From: Embleya scabrispora
Lineage (GTDB): Bacteria > Actinomycetota > Actinomycetes > Streptomycetales > Streptomycetaceae
DNA length: 64,000 nt
Assembly: GCF_002024165.1 (NCBI RefSeq)
Contig: NZ_MWQN01000004.1
Coordinates: 620,001-684,000 of the forward strand
Reading direction: 5' to 3'
Part shown: positions 17,746 to 26,786 of the stretch, piece after piece
Position numbering within the stretch: the stretch's first letter is position 1
Layout of the letters: the number at the start of each line of letters is the position of its first letter
Program-made: the position numbers and the translations under genes
The notes under the pieces: model-generated
Seen by the model: the letters and a program-made list of their open reading frames with translations, nothing else
The model's database searches: none
What the model was told of the DNA's origin: nothing

Positions 17746-19074
17746 ATGCCGTCCGACGTCGATCTCTCGGCGGCGCTGTCCAGGGTCAAGGAGAGCGAGA
17801 CCTCGCTGGTCGCGCAGGTGCTGCGGACCACCGTGGCGGCGGTGACCTCGTACGTCGCCGCGCTGTTGTTGACCGGCCCCGATCCGCAGCCGATCCTGTC
17901 CCCGCTCACCGCGCTCCTGGTGGTCCAGGTCACCTCGTACGCGACGTTCACCACGGGTGTGCAGCGGGTGGCCAGCGTGGTCTCCGGGGTGCTGATCGCG
18001 GTGCTGTTCAGCGAGGCGGTCGGGCTCAACTGGTGGAGCCTGACCCTGCTGCTGTTGGCCTCGCTCGGGCTGGGGCACCTGATCCGGCTCGGCGATTCGA
18101 TCAACGAGGTGGCGATCAGCGCGATGATCGTGCTGGGCGTCAGCCAGGTCGCCGACACCGCGTGGGACCGGATCGCGGAGACCCTGATCGGCGCCGCGGT
18201 CGGCATGGTGTTCTCCCTCGTCCTGGCGCCGCCGGTGCACGTCCGGCCCGCGAACGAGGCGGTGATGTCGGCCTTCGACGCGCTGACCCGACTCCTGGAC
18301 ACGATGGCGCGGGAGATCGGCGAGGACGTCAGCCACGCCCGGGCGCACGGCTGGCTGGAGGAGGCGCGCCGAATCGACCGGGACATCGTGCGCGTGGACG
18401 CCACGTTGTCGACGGCCGAGGAGGGCACCCGGCTCAACCCGCGTGGCAGACGGGCCACCGTGCGGGTGCTCGCGCTGCGCAGCGGCCTGGACACCGCCGA
18501 GATCAGCGCGGTGGCGCTGCGCATGGTGTGTCGGGCGCTGAGCGGGCTCTACGCGCGGGGGGAACACGGCGAGCCGGCGTACACCGAGATCCCGTTGGCC
18601 ACCGCACAGTCGCTGCGCAGCCTGTTCCACTCGCTCGCGGCGCTGTTCGCGGCCTACGGCCATCTGGTCGTGCTGCACGGGGGGGCTCCGCCGGAGGAGG
18701 CCGCCCGGGCCGAGGACAACCTGCGCGAACGGCTGGCCGAGGCGCTCGAGGACCGTTCGCGCACCGAGGCGATCCTGCTCGCCGACTCGATCGAGAACCC
18801 GGATCGCTGGGAGCTGTACGGCACGCTGCTGACCGCCGTCGACAAACTCGTCGACGAGACCCGACCGGCGGGCTCTCCGGGCGACCTGGGGCAGCGCATC
18901 GAAGAGCGGCGACGCCGACTGGCCGAGGAGCGCCGACTGCGCGCCGTGGTCGCCCGGCCCGGTCCGGTGCTGCGCGAGCGCATCCGGCGGGTGGTGGCGC
19001 CCACCGACCGCCTGCTGCGCGTCCCGCGCCGGCTGCCTCGGCCCCTGCGGCACACCCTGCGGCGCCGGACCTGA
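17746..19074 (+). CDS. FUSC-type aromatic-acid exporter family membrane protein
   Basis: A 442-residue protein. The N-terminal third has about six membrane helices in short succession (for example TVAAVTSYVAALLL, SPLTALLVVQVTSYA, WWSLTLLLLASLGLG and ISAMIVLGVSQVADT), as in the ArAE_1/FUSC family of efflux proteins. From about residue 175 onward the protein is soluble and helical, with Arg/Glu-rich segments near the end. Family members export aromatic carboxylates or have unknown cargo. The ATG at 17746 has AGAAGGGAG before it. It is a single gene, convergent with helD and separated from it by a hairpin. Confidence 0.85.
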   Translation: MPSDVDLSAALSRVKESETSLVAQVLRTTVAAVTSYVAALLLTGPDPQPILSPLTALLVVQVTSYATFTTGVQRVASVVSGVLIAVLFSEAVGLNWWSLTLLLLASLGLGHLIRLGDSINEVAISAMIVLGVSQVADTAWDRIAETLIGAAVGMVFSLVLAPPVHVRPANEAVMSAFDALTRLLDTMAREIGEDVSHARAHGWLEEARRIDRDIVRVDATLSTAEEGTRLNPRGRRATVRVLALRSGLDTAEISAVALRMVCRALSGLYARGEHGEPAYTEIPLATAQSLRSLFHSLAALFAAYGHLVVLHGGAPPEEAARAEDNLRERLAEALEDRSRTEAILLADSIENPDRWELYGTLLTAVDKLVDETRPAGSPGDLGQRIEERRRRLAEERRLRAVVARPGPVLRERIRRVVAPTDRLLRVPRRLPRPLRHTLRRRT

Positions 19075-19104
19075 CGGCCCGGGAGCGCCGGGCGACCGGT
19101 GCGC

Positions 19105-19147
19105 GCGGACGCCGGCCATGTGCCTCGCACGTGTGGCCGGCGTCCGC
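19105..19147. terminator. Bidirectional hairpin between FUSC and helD genes
   Basis: A perfect 14-bp stem (GCGGACGCCGGCCA and its complement) encloses a 15-base loop that itself can form a short GTGC/GCAC stem. It lies between two convergent stop codons and can serve both genes. Confidence 0.75.
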
Positions 19148-19181
19148 CGCGGTCGCCCCGCCCGGGTCGCGGTCGTCCCGG

Positions 19182-21512
19182 TCAGCCCGCCTGGGCGAGA
19201 CCGGTGAGGCCGGGCGGAAGGTCGCGGGTGTGCACGACGCCGAGGCGCTGCGTCGCGCGGGTCAGGGCCACGTACAGGTCCGCCAGGGTGAACGCGGCCG
19301 GCTCCGCGACGATCACCACGTCGAACTCCAGGCCCTTGGCCTGCTTGGGATCGAGCAGCACCAACGGCCGGGTCAGGTCCGGCTCGACGCCTCGCTCGGC
19401 GTGCGGGATCGCCGTCGCCAGCGTGTCGATCAGCTCGCGCGGCGCGATCACGGCGACGCGGCCGTCGACCGGGACCCGCGCGTCGGCGCCGCCGGTGGCG
19501 TCGCCCGGGTCCGCCTCCGGGGCGGCGACCCCTTCGTGCGCGACCGCCCACGCCACGGCCGCCGGCAGGTCCGCGGTGTGCCGCGACCACGGCTTCACGC
19601 CGGTCGAGCGCACCGAGTCCGGCGGCTCGAACCCGGGGTCGACGGCCCGCATGACGTCGGCCGCGACCTCCATGATCTCGGTCGGCGTGCGGTAGTTCAC
19701 GCCCAGCCGCACCCGCTCCCAGCGGCCCTCGACGAACGGCACCAGGATGCGTTCCCACGAGCCGCACCCGCCCGGCTCCGAGGTCTGCGCGGGGTCGCCG
19801 ACCAGGGTCATCGACCGGGTGGGGCTGCGGCGCATCAGCAACCGCCAGGCCATCGCGGACAGTTCCTGGGCCTCGTCGACCACGATGTGGCCGTAGGCCC
19901 AGGTGCGGTCCGCCGCGGCGCGTTCGGCGGAGGTGCGGTGGTCGAGTTCCTCCTGGCGTTCGGCGAGGCGTTCGGCGTCCACGAGGTCGTGGGCGCTCAG
20001 CACCTCGGACTCCTCGTCGTCGCGGTCCTCGAACTCCTGCGTGCGCGAGCCGTACGACAGGTCGAGCACGCCCTGCGCGTACGCGATCCGCCGCCGGCGT
20101 TCGGCCGCCGCCAGGGCCCGGGCCAACGAGTCGTCCTCGCCCAGGAGTTCGGCTGCCTCGTCGAGCAACGGCACGTCGGCGACGGTCCATTCGACGGCGT
20201 CGCGGGTGCCGAAGACCGGGTCGTACCCGATCGGCCGGCGGATCGCCGCGGCGTCCTCGTCGGACAGGTAGACCGGTTCGGCGAGGTAGTCCGCGACCAG
20301 ATCCTGCGGCGTCAGGCGCGGCCACAGTTCGTCGATGGCCGCCTGCACGGCCGGACTCTCGGCGACCGACATCGACAACTGCGCGATCTCGCCCGAGCCG
20401 AGGAAGTTCGGGCCGCCGAACGGGTCGGCGCCGAGCTTGTCCACCAACTGCTCGGTCAGGCCGTCGATCACGCGCGACGCGAACGCCGGGCGGGCGAGGT
20501 TGTGCGGCAGCGGCGTCGCCCGCGCCTTGCTCCGGGCGGCCTCGGCGATCGCCGCGTCGAGGTACAGGTCGCCGTCGTCGTGCTCGATGAACAACGGCGT
20601 CTCGGGCACCGTCTGCCGGTCGGCCACGAAGCGGCGCAGCACCTCGGCCATCGCGGCCCGGCCCTTGACCTCGGCCGCCTCCGGGGTGTCGACGGCGGTG
20701 GCGGTCACGCCCGGGAACAGCTCGCCGGGGGTGGCGAATTGCACGCCCGTCTCGCCGAGCGAGGGCAGCACGTCCTCGATGTAGCCGAGGAAGGCGGGGT
20801 TGGGGCCGACCACGAGCACGACGCGACGGGTCAACTGCTCGCGGTTCGCGTACAGCAGGTACGCCGCGCGGTGCAGCGCGACGACGGTCTTGCCGGTGCC
20901 CGGGCCGCCCTCGACCACGAGCACCCCGTCGTGCGGCGCGCGGATGATCCGGTCCTGCTCGGCCTGGATGGTCTGCACGATGTCGTGCATGCGCCCGGTG
21001 CGGGCCGCGTCGAGCGACGCGAGCAGCACGGCGTCGGCGTCCGAGCCCTCGAAGCCGGTACGGGTGGCGTCGGTGAGGTCCAAGATCTCGTCGTGCAGCC
21101 CGGTGATCCGGCGCCCGGACGTGGTGATGTGCCGCCGGCGCCGCAGCCCCATCGGGGTGTGCCCGGTCGCCAGATAGAACGGCCGGGCGACGTCGGCGCG
21201 CCAGTCGATGACCAACGGCGTGTGCTCGGCGTCGTCGCGGCGGATTCCGATGCGTCCGATGTGATGGTCGGCGCCGTCGCGAAACAACAATCGCCCGAAA
21301 CACAGGCCGTTCGCGCCGGCGTCCAACGCCGCCAGCAGGCCCGACTGCTCGAAGACCGCGATGTCCCGCTCGACGCGTGCCTGCCGGGTGCCGTCGTGCT
21401 CGCGCCCGAGCGCGCTCTTCACGGCGACCTCCGTCCGGGCACGCAGGTCCGCGAGGTGCGCATACAGCACATCGACGAATTCCTGCTCGTGTCGCAATTC
21501 GGCGTTTGACAA
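19182..21512 (-). CDS. helD: HelD-family RNA polymerase-associated motor ATPase
   Basis: A 776-residue superfamily-1 (UvrD-like) ATPase. The N-terminal coiled-coil arm (about residues 1-60) and the block NGLCFGRLLFRDG...IGRIGI...VIDWRADVARPFYLAT match actinobacterial HelD, which pulls RNA polymerase off DNA and recycles it. Walker A is GGPGTGKTVVALHR with Lys208; a DEAQE box lies near residue 535 and the terminal motif VALTRATQRLGVVH near 755. The start is TTG at 21512 with GGGAG six bases before. HelR, the rifampin-protective relative, is the alternative, but its N-terminus as I remember it differs and no rifamycin element lies upstream. Confidence 0.87.
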   Translation of the reverse strand: MSNAELRHEQEFVDVLYAHLADLRARTEVAVKSALGREHDGTRQARVERDIAVFEQSGLLAALDAGANGLCFGRLLFRDGADHHIGRIGIRRDDAEHTPLVIDWRADVARPFYLATGHTPMGLRRRRHITTSGRRITGLHDEILDLTDATRTGFEGSDADAVLLASLDAARTGRMHDIVQTIQAEQDRIIRAPHDGVLVVEGGPGTGKTVVALHRAAYLLYANREQLTRRVVLVVGPNPAFLGYIEDVLPSLGETGVQFATPGELFPGVTATAVDTPEAAEVKGRAAMAEVLRRFVADRQTVPETPLFIEHDDGDLYLDAAIAEAARSKARATPLPHNLARPAFASRVIDGLTEQLVDKLGADPFGGPNFLGSGEIAQLSMSVAESPAVQAAIDELWPRLTPQDLVADYLAEPVYLSDEDAAAIRRPIGYDPVFGTRDAVEWTVADVPLLDEAAELLGEDDSLARALAAAERRRRIAYAQGVLDLSYGSRTQEFEDRDDEESEVLSAHDLVDAERLAERQEELDHRTSAERAAADRTWAYGHIVVDEAQELSAMAWRLLMRRSPTRSMTLVGDPAQTSEPGGCGSWERILVPFVEGRWERVRLGVNYRTPTEIMEVAADVMRAVDPGFEPPDSVRSTGVKPWSRHTADLPAAVAWAVAHEGVAAPEADPGDATGGADARVPVDGRVAVIAPRELIDTLATAIPHAERGVEPDLTRPLVLLDPKQAKGLEFDVVIVAEPAAFTLADLYVALTRATQRLGVVHTRDLPPGLTGLAQAG

Positions 21513-21550
21513 TTCGACTCCCGGACGGATACCATGTCGTCATTGAGCAA

Positions 21551-21580
21551 TCTGAATACCACCTGGAATCGGTATTCAGA
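21551..21580. promoter_or_regulatory. Perfect inverted repeat upstream of helD
   Basis: TCTGAATACC and GGTATTCAGA are exact 10-bp complements around a 10-base centre, 39 bp upstream of the helD start. The arms are AT-rich for this genome and the spacing suits a dimeric regulator spanning two helical turns. It is not followed by a T-run and lies on the promoter side of helD, so I read it as an operator and not a terminator. Confidence 0.55.
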
Positions 21581-21600
21581 ACTCCCTAATATACCTCGCG

Positions 21601-21634
21601 AAAAGCCCCGGGCGTCAAGTCGCCCGGGGCTTTT
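21601..21634 (-). terminator. Intrinsic terminator of the Sua5/YciO gene
   Basis: A perfect 14-bp stem (AAAAGCCCCGGGCG) with loop TCAAGT begins 31 bp after the stop of the minus-strand gene at 21665. It ends in TTTT on either strand, so it is a classic bidirectional terminator and also insulates helD. Confidence 0.88.
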
Positions 21635-21664
21635 GCGTTCCGTGTGCCGACTGCCGGCGCGCCG

Positions 21665-22285
21665 CTACTCGAAGCGCGCGGTGTCGCCCGCCCCGCGGCG
21701 GACGATCTCCGCCTCGTCGCTGGAGAAGTCGATGACCGTGGTCGGCTGGGTGCCGCAGTCGCCCGAGTCCACCACGGCGTCCACCGCGTGGTCGAGCCGT
21801 TCCTTGATCTCCCAGCCCTGCGTCAGCGGCTCCTCCTCGCCGGGCAGGAGCAGCGTGCTGGACAGGATCGGCTCACCGAGTTCGGCGAGCAGGGCCTGGG
21901 TGACGACGTGGTCGGGAATCCGCACGCCGACCGTCTTCTTCTTCGGATGCAGCAGCTGCTTCGGCACCTCCGACGTCGCCCGGAGAATGAAGGTGTAGGG
22001 GCCGGGCGTCGACGCCTTGATCGCCCGGAACACGTCGTTGTCCAGGTGTACGAACCGGCCCAGTTGGGCGAAGCTCTCGCACACGAGGGTGAAGTGGTGC
22101 CGGTCGTCCAGCTCGCGGATCGCGCGAATCCGGGCGATGCCCTCACGGTTGCCCAATTGGCATCCCAGCGCGAAACAGGAATCCGTCGGGTACACGACGA
22201 GCGCCCCGCCGCGGATGAGGTCGACCACACTGCCGATGGTGCGTTGCTGGGGGTTCTCGGGATGCACATCGAAATACTTCGCCAT
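21665..22285 (-). CDS. Sua5/YciO/YrdC-family protein (threonylcarbamoyl-AMP synthase-like)
   Basis: A 206-residue protein of the YrdC fold, which binds double-stranded or transfer RNA and in Sua5/YrdC makes threonylcarbamoyl-AMP for t6A in tRNA. Visible motifs are ALVVYPTDSCFALGC (the P-T-D-S/T-x-Y-like ATP site), RELDDRHHFTLVC, PGPYTFILRAT and KKKTVGVRIPD. The pattern, with PEVPKQLLHPKKKTVGVRIP-type spacing and no C-terminal Sua5 domain, is closer to the YciO subgroup than to the essential housekeeping enzyme, so the exact reaction is uncertain. It is a single gene with its own terminator. Confidence 0.85.
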   Translation of the reverse strand: MAKYFDVHPENPQQRTIGSVVDLIRGGALVVYPTDSCFALGCQLGNREGIARIRAIRELDDRHHFTLVCESFAQLGRFVHLDNDVFRAIKASTPGPYTFILRATSEVPKQLLHPKKKTVGVRIPDHVVTQALLAELGEPILSSTLLLPGEEEPLTQGWEIKERLDHAVDAVVDSGDCGTQPTTVIDFSSDEAEIVRRGAGDTARFE

Positions 22286-22567
22286 GCGCAGACCCTACGG
22301 GGACCGGGACCCGCTCCCGACCCGAGCCCACCACCCGGCGGCAGCCGTTGCGGGCGCGGATCGAGGGGTGCGGGGCTTGTCCGGAGTCACTTGTGGGGCT
22401 CGCCCCACGATCCGAGGCGTAGCAATCCGGTGACATGGCGGGACCCAAGTCGTCGACTGTTTCGAACTAACGTCGATCTTGCACGACGCGCCGCCGACTC
22501 CCGTCCCAACCCCGGAGGAAGCGGGCAACGTGTGCGTCCTCGACACCGATTGCTCGGGAGAAATCGC

Positions 22568-23266
22568 ATGTCCCTCGTAACGACCCGCCGTAGGAACACC
22601 GTCCGCACGCTGGCCGGCACCGTGCTGGCGGCGGCTCTGCTGATCCCCACCGCAACGGCGTGCGACTCGGACGACAAGGACAAGAGCACCGCGCCGACCG
22701 CCGGTGCCAAGCCGGCCGACAACGTGCCGCCCGCCGACCGGACTTCCGCGCCCGCGACTGCCCCCGCGCCCGGCGCGCCCGGCACCGGCGCGCCGACCGG
22801 CACGACCAAGCCGAAGACCGGCACCCCGCCGGCCACGGCGCCCAAGGGCGGCTCCACGGGCGGTGGCAAGACCCTGGTGGACGGCAGCACCGCCCAGATC
22901 GAGAACCTCGGCGCTCAGCGCTACCGTGCCAGGATCGTCAACGGCGGCCAGGTCCTCGCCACGCTCGAAACCAATGACAAGGACGCCGGGCTCGATGCCA
23001 ACGGCATGTTCGTCGTGCTGTCGATGGACGGCACGATCCACTCCTGGATGGGCGGCGAACACACCGGCCCGGGCACCTTCCAACTCCCCGGCGGCTGGAC
23101 GGCCGAGGTCACCAAGGTCGGCGAACTCCGCTTCCGGGCAAGGATCCTCGGCGACGGGGGCGCGGACTACGGCACCCTGGAAGCGAACCGGCACGACGCG
23201 GGCGCGGTCGCCAACGGTATATACATCGTGCTGAGTGCGGGCGGCGAGATCAGCGCCCACGAGTAG
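22568..23266 (+). CDS. Secreted lipoprotein with duplicated C-terminal unit
   Basis: A 232-residue lipoprotein. The signal peptide runs from MSLVTTRRRN to a lipobox ending TATAC, with the lipidated Cys near residue 33. A Thr/Pro/Ala-rich, cell-wall-spanning linker follows to about 110. The rest consists of two related ~50-residue units: one reads YRARIVNGGQVLATLETND then DANGMFVVLSMDG, the other FRARILGDGGADYGTLEANR then VANGIYIVLSAGG. The repeat suggests a pseudo-symmetric beta domain outside the cell. GGGAG precedes the ATG. I do not recognise the family. Confidence 0.8.
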   Translation: MSLVTTRRRNTVRTLAGTVLAAALLIPTATACDSDDKDKSTAPTAGAKPADNVPPADRTSAPATAPAPGAPGTGAPTGTTKPKTGTPPATAPKGGSTGGGKTLVDGSTAQIENLGAQRYRARIVNGGQVLATLETNDKDAGLDANGMFVVLSMDGTIHSWMGGEHTGPGTFQLPGGWTAEVTKVGELRFRARILGDGGADYGTLEANRHDAGAVANGIYIVLSAGGEISAHE

Positions 23267-23605
23267 CCTCCGCCGGTTGCCGGGCTGATCGGTGGAGCCA
23301 CCCCGGCTGCTCCACCTCTCCCAAGACACGAGCGCTCGATCGGCAACGCCCCCTGCCGTATCGCGGCCCCGGCCCCGGCGGCCTGTAGCGGGTCTCGGGA
23401 GTTTTTCACGCCACCCCGGGATTCGGCCATTCGACTGCCGCCTCTTGATCGATGGCGCAGTGCAGGGAACAGGGAAGACGCATTCCGGATTATCCGGCCT
23501 CGGCAGGCTTATGGTGCTACGCGCCCGTTGTTAGAGTGACAGGGGAAATGCAGCGGGCCGGGCGGGGATTTGCCTCGCCGAATCAGCCAGCCGACGGAGG
23601 TGCAC
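23267..23605. other. Intergenic region, no gene seen
   Basis: About 340 bp between the lipoprotein and the PNPOx-like gene. I see no reading frame with a ribosome site, no strong hairpin and no clear promoter. An AT-richer patch at about 23485-23545 (including TTGTTAGAGT) may hold the downstream promoter. Confidence 0.4.
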
Positions 23606-24130
23606 GTGTCGTTGTCCGATGAGGATCTTCGAGTCATCGCCGGAGACGTTCTGCGATCTGTTCGCTATCTCACCCTGGGGACCGCCTCCCGGGGCGGGCA
23701 ATCGTGGATGACTCCATTGGCGCACGCCTGGGACTTCGAGGACCACTTCTACTGGATATCGGCCGCCGACGCCCGGCACTCGCGCAACATCGAGGAGAAT
23801 CCGGCCGTTTCGGTGCTGGCCTACGACCTCGGCACGACCGGGACGGACCAGGCTCTGTTCGGCAGCGGAACCGCCCGGCCGCTGACCGACGACGAGGTCG
23901 CCGAGGGCTGCGCCGTCTACTACGCGCGGCGCTACCCCGACCCGGAGGTGCGGGTCAAGCGCGAGCGCCCGGCGGACGACTTCCGCGGGGCGTCGCCCAA
24001 TCGGCTGTACCGCGCCCGCATCGACGCCTACTCCCTGCTGCACCCCGACGGCCACCCCGTGCACGGTGGCCTGGTCAGTCACCGCGTGACCGTTCCGTTC
24101 AGCACCGCGCAGCTGCGTCGCACCGACTGA
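23606..24130 (+). CDS. Pyridoxamine 5'-phosphate oxidase-like (split-barrel flavin/F420) protein
   Basis: A 174-residue protein with the split-barrel flavin-binding pattern: RYLTLGTASRGGQSWMTPLAHAWD, then DHFYWISAADARHSRNIEENPAVSVLAYD. Members bind FMN, F420 or heme and carry out varied reductions; few are characterised. The GTG at 23606 is preferred, with GGAGG seven bases upstream; a longer frame from 23570 lacks a site. It is a single gene upstream of a ROK kinase and probably separately transcribed. The cofactor cannot be told from what I see. Confidence 0.82.
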   Translation: MSLSDEDLRVIAGDVLRSVRYLTLGTASRGGQSWMTPLAHAWDFEDHFYWISAADARHSRNIEENPAVSVLAYDLGTTGTDQALFGSGTARPLTDDEVAEGCAVYYARRYPDPEVRVKRERPADDFRGASPNRLYRARIDAYSLLHPDGHPVHGGLVSHRVTVPFSTAQLRRTD

Positions 24131-24236
24131 GCAACCGGACGAATCGGGCGCCCGGACGGCTCGGGCGCCTTGTATCGTGACGCCCTCGGGGACGCGGGTG
24201 GGCCGGAACGGCCGCCTCGAGTGAGGAGTCACGGTC

Positions 24237-25196
24237 ATGCGGACGTATGCCGGTGAGGACGTCGTACTCGGACTCGACCTCGGAGGCACCGCCTTCAAGT
24301 CGGCGCTGATCGGGCGCGACGGCACCCACGAGTTCGTCGGCCGGCACCGCAGCGGGCGCGAACTGGGCCCCGACGCCGTGGTGGACCACGTGCTCGACCA
24401 CGCCGCGGCCTCGGTGGCCGAGGCGACCCGCCGCGGCGCCGTGGTGCGCGCCGTCGGGGTCGCCGCCTGCGGGGTGGTGGACGAGGCGGCGGGGGTGGCC
24501 GTGTTCTCCTCCGCCTTCCGGTGGCGGGACGTGCCGCTGCGCGACCGGCTGGCCGAGCGGCTGGGCCTGCCCGTGGTGCTCGGGCACGACGTACGCGCCG
24601 GCGGCGTCGCCGAGGCCCGGCTGGGCGCCGGCGTCGGCCACGACGTGTTCCTGTTCGTGCCGATCGGTACCGGCGTGGGCGCGGCGATCATGATCGGCGG
24701 ACGGCCGTTCGTCGGCGCCCACTGGCGGGCCGGCGAGATGGGCCACACGCTCCTGCGGGCGAACGGCCGCGCCTGCGGATGTGGTCAGCGCGGATGCGTG
24801 AGCACCGTGGTCGGCGGGCCCGCCATCGCGCGCCGCCATCGCGAACTCGCGAACCCGGGCGACGGGTCGGCCGTCGGCGCCGCCGACGTCGCGCGCCTGG
24901 CGGCCGAGGGCGATGCGATCGCGACCCGGGTGTGGTCCGAGATGGTCGACGGCCTCGCCGACACGTTGGTGGCGTCGGTGACGATGCTCGATCCCGCCGC
25001 CGTCGTACTGGGCGGGGGGATCGGGCGCTCGGGTGACCTGCTGCTGGGCCCGTTGCGCGCGCGGCTCGAACGGCGGCTGACCTTCCAGGTGCCGCCGCTG
25101 CTGCTCGGCGCGCGCTTCGAGGACGAGTCGGGCTCGTTGGGCGCCGGCCTGCTGGCCTGGGACCTGCTGGCCGGCGACCTCCCGTCCGGCCCCTGA
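24237..25196 (+). CDS. ROK-family sugar kinase
   Basis: A 319-residue ROK kinase without a DNA-binding N-terminus, so an enzyme and not a repressor. The ATP motif is GLDLGGTAFKSALIG at residues 12-26; the phosphate-2 region has VLGHDVRAGGVAEARLG; VPIGTGVGAAI and the GEMGHT sugar-binding motif follow; the zinc motif is CGCGQRGCVST. This is the pattern of glucokinase and N-acetylmannosamine or other hexose kinases. AGGAG precedes the ATG. It ends 10 bp before the convergent GMC operon and is probably unrelated to it. Confidence 0.9.
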   Translation: MRTYAGEDVVLGLDLGGTAFKSALIGRDGTHEFVGRHRSGRELGPDAVVDHVLDHAAASVAEATRRGAVVRAVGVAACGVVDEAAGVAVFSSAFRWRDVPLRDRLAERLGLPVVLGHDVRAGGVAEARLGAGVGHDVFLFVPIGTGVGAAIMIGGRPFVGAHWRAGEMGHTLLRANGRACGCGQRGCVSTVVGGPAIARRHRELANPGDGSAVGAADVARLAAEGDAIATRVWSEMVDGLADTLVASVTMLDPAAVVLGGGIGRSGDLLLGPLRARLERRLTFQVPPLLLGARFEDESGSLGAGLLAWDLLAGDLPSGP

Positions 25197-25206
25197 TTAC
25201 CCGCCC

Positions 25207-26757
25207 TCAACGGGCGAGTTCGCCGTCCGCGGCGATCCGGAAGGCATTCGCGGCGATGGTCAGGCCCGGGTTCACCGCCGCCGAGGACGGGAACACCGCG
25301 CTGTCGGCCACCCACAGATTGTCCAGGTCGTGCGCCTTGCCGTAGGGGTCGACGACGCTGGTGGCCGGGTCCTCGCCCATCACCGCCGTACCGCACTGGT
25401 GGGAGTTGACCGCCACTCCCATGCGTCGGGTGAAGACCACGGGGTATCCCGATCGCCGCATCGCGTTCGTGGTGCGCCGCACCAGTTCCCGATGCGGCGC
25501 CAGGTTGTTCGGCGACCAGTGCACGACCACCCGATCCGCCCCGTCGACGGTGATGCGGTTGTTCGGCGTGGGCAGGTCCTCGCTGGTGAGGTACAGGTCG
25601 ACGCTGTGCGCGGCCAGCGCGCCGAGGATCGGCGCCGGCACCCGGTCGCCGAGCACGCGGGCCATCGGGGCCTGGAGCTTGCCGAGCGTTTGTACGTTGC
25701 CCAGCGGTCCGTGCGGGCCCTCGTCCCGGTACCAGTCGTTCCAGCCGAGGGTCTTCTGGAAGACCGTGTCGTTGCGGCGGCGCGGGTCGACCGCGACCAC
25801 GAACGTGCTGTTGTGCACCATGTAGTTGCGGCCCACCCGCCCCGAGCCGTCGGCCAGGCCGCGCCCCGACCCGGTGCCGGACCGCAGGAGCAGCGCGGCG
25901 GTGTTGACCGCCCCGGCCGCCAGCACGAATCGTTCGGCGACCACGCGCAGTTCCCGGCCGTCCCGGGTCGCGACGGCCTCGGTCACCCGAGTGCCGCTCG
26001 GGTCGGTGCGCAGCCGGACGACCGTGGTTCGGGTCAGGAGTTCGACGTTGCCGGCGGCCAGCGCGGGGCGCATCGCGCACACGTCGGCGTCGCTCTTGGC
26101 GTCGAGCAGGCACGGGAAGCCGTCGCAGGTGGCGCAGCGCACACAGCCGCCCCCGGTCCGCAGATCCACCCCGATCGGCATGTCGAACGGCGTCAGTCCC
26201 TGGCCGCGCAGGGAGTCGGCCAGTGCCGCGACGGCGGGTTCGTGGGCCACCCCGGGGAACGGGAAGTCGCCCGACCGCCACGGCTCGGTGGGGTCCTGCC
26301 CCGGGGTGCCGTGCACCCGATAGACCCGCTCCGCGCGGGCGTAGTGCGGTTCGATGTCGCGATAGTCGATCGGCCACGCCGGCGAGACGCCCTCGTGCAG
26401 GTCGACCGCGCCGAAGTCCGTTTCCCGAAAACGCGGCAGTGTGGCCCCGAATACCTTGGTGTTTCCGCCCACGTAGTAGTGCACCCCGGGTCGAAAGGGC
26501 CCGCTCGTGGCGTCGTACCAGTTCTCGCTGTTTCGATAGCGCCCCCGGGTGAAAACGGCTTTCGGCGACCAGTTCTCGTATTCGCGCGGCAGGAAGTCGC
26601 CCCGCTCGATCACCGTGACCCGGGCTCCGAGATTCCGCAGCGCGTAGGCGAGTGTCGCGCCTCCCATGCCGGAGCCGATGATCGCGATATCGCACCGAAT
26701 CTCGTCGGCACACGGTTCGAGCAGGCCGGGCAGGTGCGCGGGAGGGGTATTCGGCAC
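25207..26757 (-). CDS. GMC-type FAD-dependent oxidoreductase (last gene of operon)
   Basis: A 516-residue flavin oxidoreductase that oxidises an alcohol. The FAD site is CDIAIIGSGMGGATLAYALR, with ERGDF marking the ribose-binding acid. A Cys-rich patch GGGCVRCATCDGFPC is unusual and could hold a disulfide or a metal. The C-terminal GMC_oxred_C region has the catalytic His of VNSHQCGTAVMG and a final NPGLTIAANAFRIA. The start is GTG at 26757, with AGGA ten bases before. It follows a second, distant GMC enzyme by 29 bp; both have the pattern of the glucose-dehydrogenase-like/cholesterol-oxidase-like branch. The substrate is unknown. Confidence 0.88.
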   Translation of the reverse strand: MPNTPPAHLPGLLEPCADEIRCDIAIIGSGMGGATLAYALRNLGARVTVIERGDFLPREYENWSPKAVFTRGRYRNSENWYDATSGPFRPGVHYYVGGNTKVFGATLPRFRETDFGAVDLHEGVSPAWPIDYRDIEPHYARAERVYRVHGTPGQDPTEPWRSGDFPFPGVAHEPAVAALADSLRGQGLTPFDMPIGVDLRTGGGCVRCATCDGFPCLLDAKSDADVCAMRPALAAGNVELLTRTTVVRLRTDPSGTRVTEAVATRDGRELRVVAERFVLAAGAVNTAALLLRSGTGSGRGLADGSGRVGRNYMVHNSTFVVAVDPRRRNDTVFQKTLGWNDWYRDEGPHGPLGNVQTLGKLQAPMARVLGDRVPAPILGALAAHSVDLYLTSEDLPTPNNRITVDGADRVVVHWSPNNLAPHRELVRRTTNAMRRSGYPVVFTRRMGVAVNSHQCGTAVMGEDPATSVVDPYGKAHDLDNLWVADSAVFPSSAAVNPGLTIAANAFRIAADGELAR

Positions 26758-26786
26758 GTGGGTGTTTTCCTTTCCCGGATTCCGCG

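Noticed and set aside
19182-21512. Calling the gene helR (rifampin-protective HelD relative)
   Set aside because: The N-terminal blocks match the mycobacterial HelD type, and no rifamycin-associated element lies upstream.
16375-21543. A 1700-residue minus-strand reading frame
   Set aside because: It is an Arg-rich shadow across several genes with good motifs in other frames, as is common in very GC-rich DNA.
22440-22470. SOS (LexA) box upstream of the lipoprotein gene
   Set aside because: TCGAAC followed by GTCGAT is only one good half-site; the second half does not match the usual GTTCGA.
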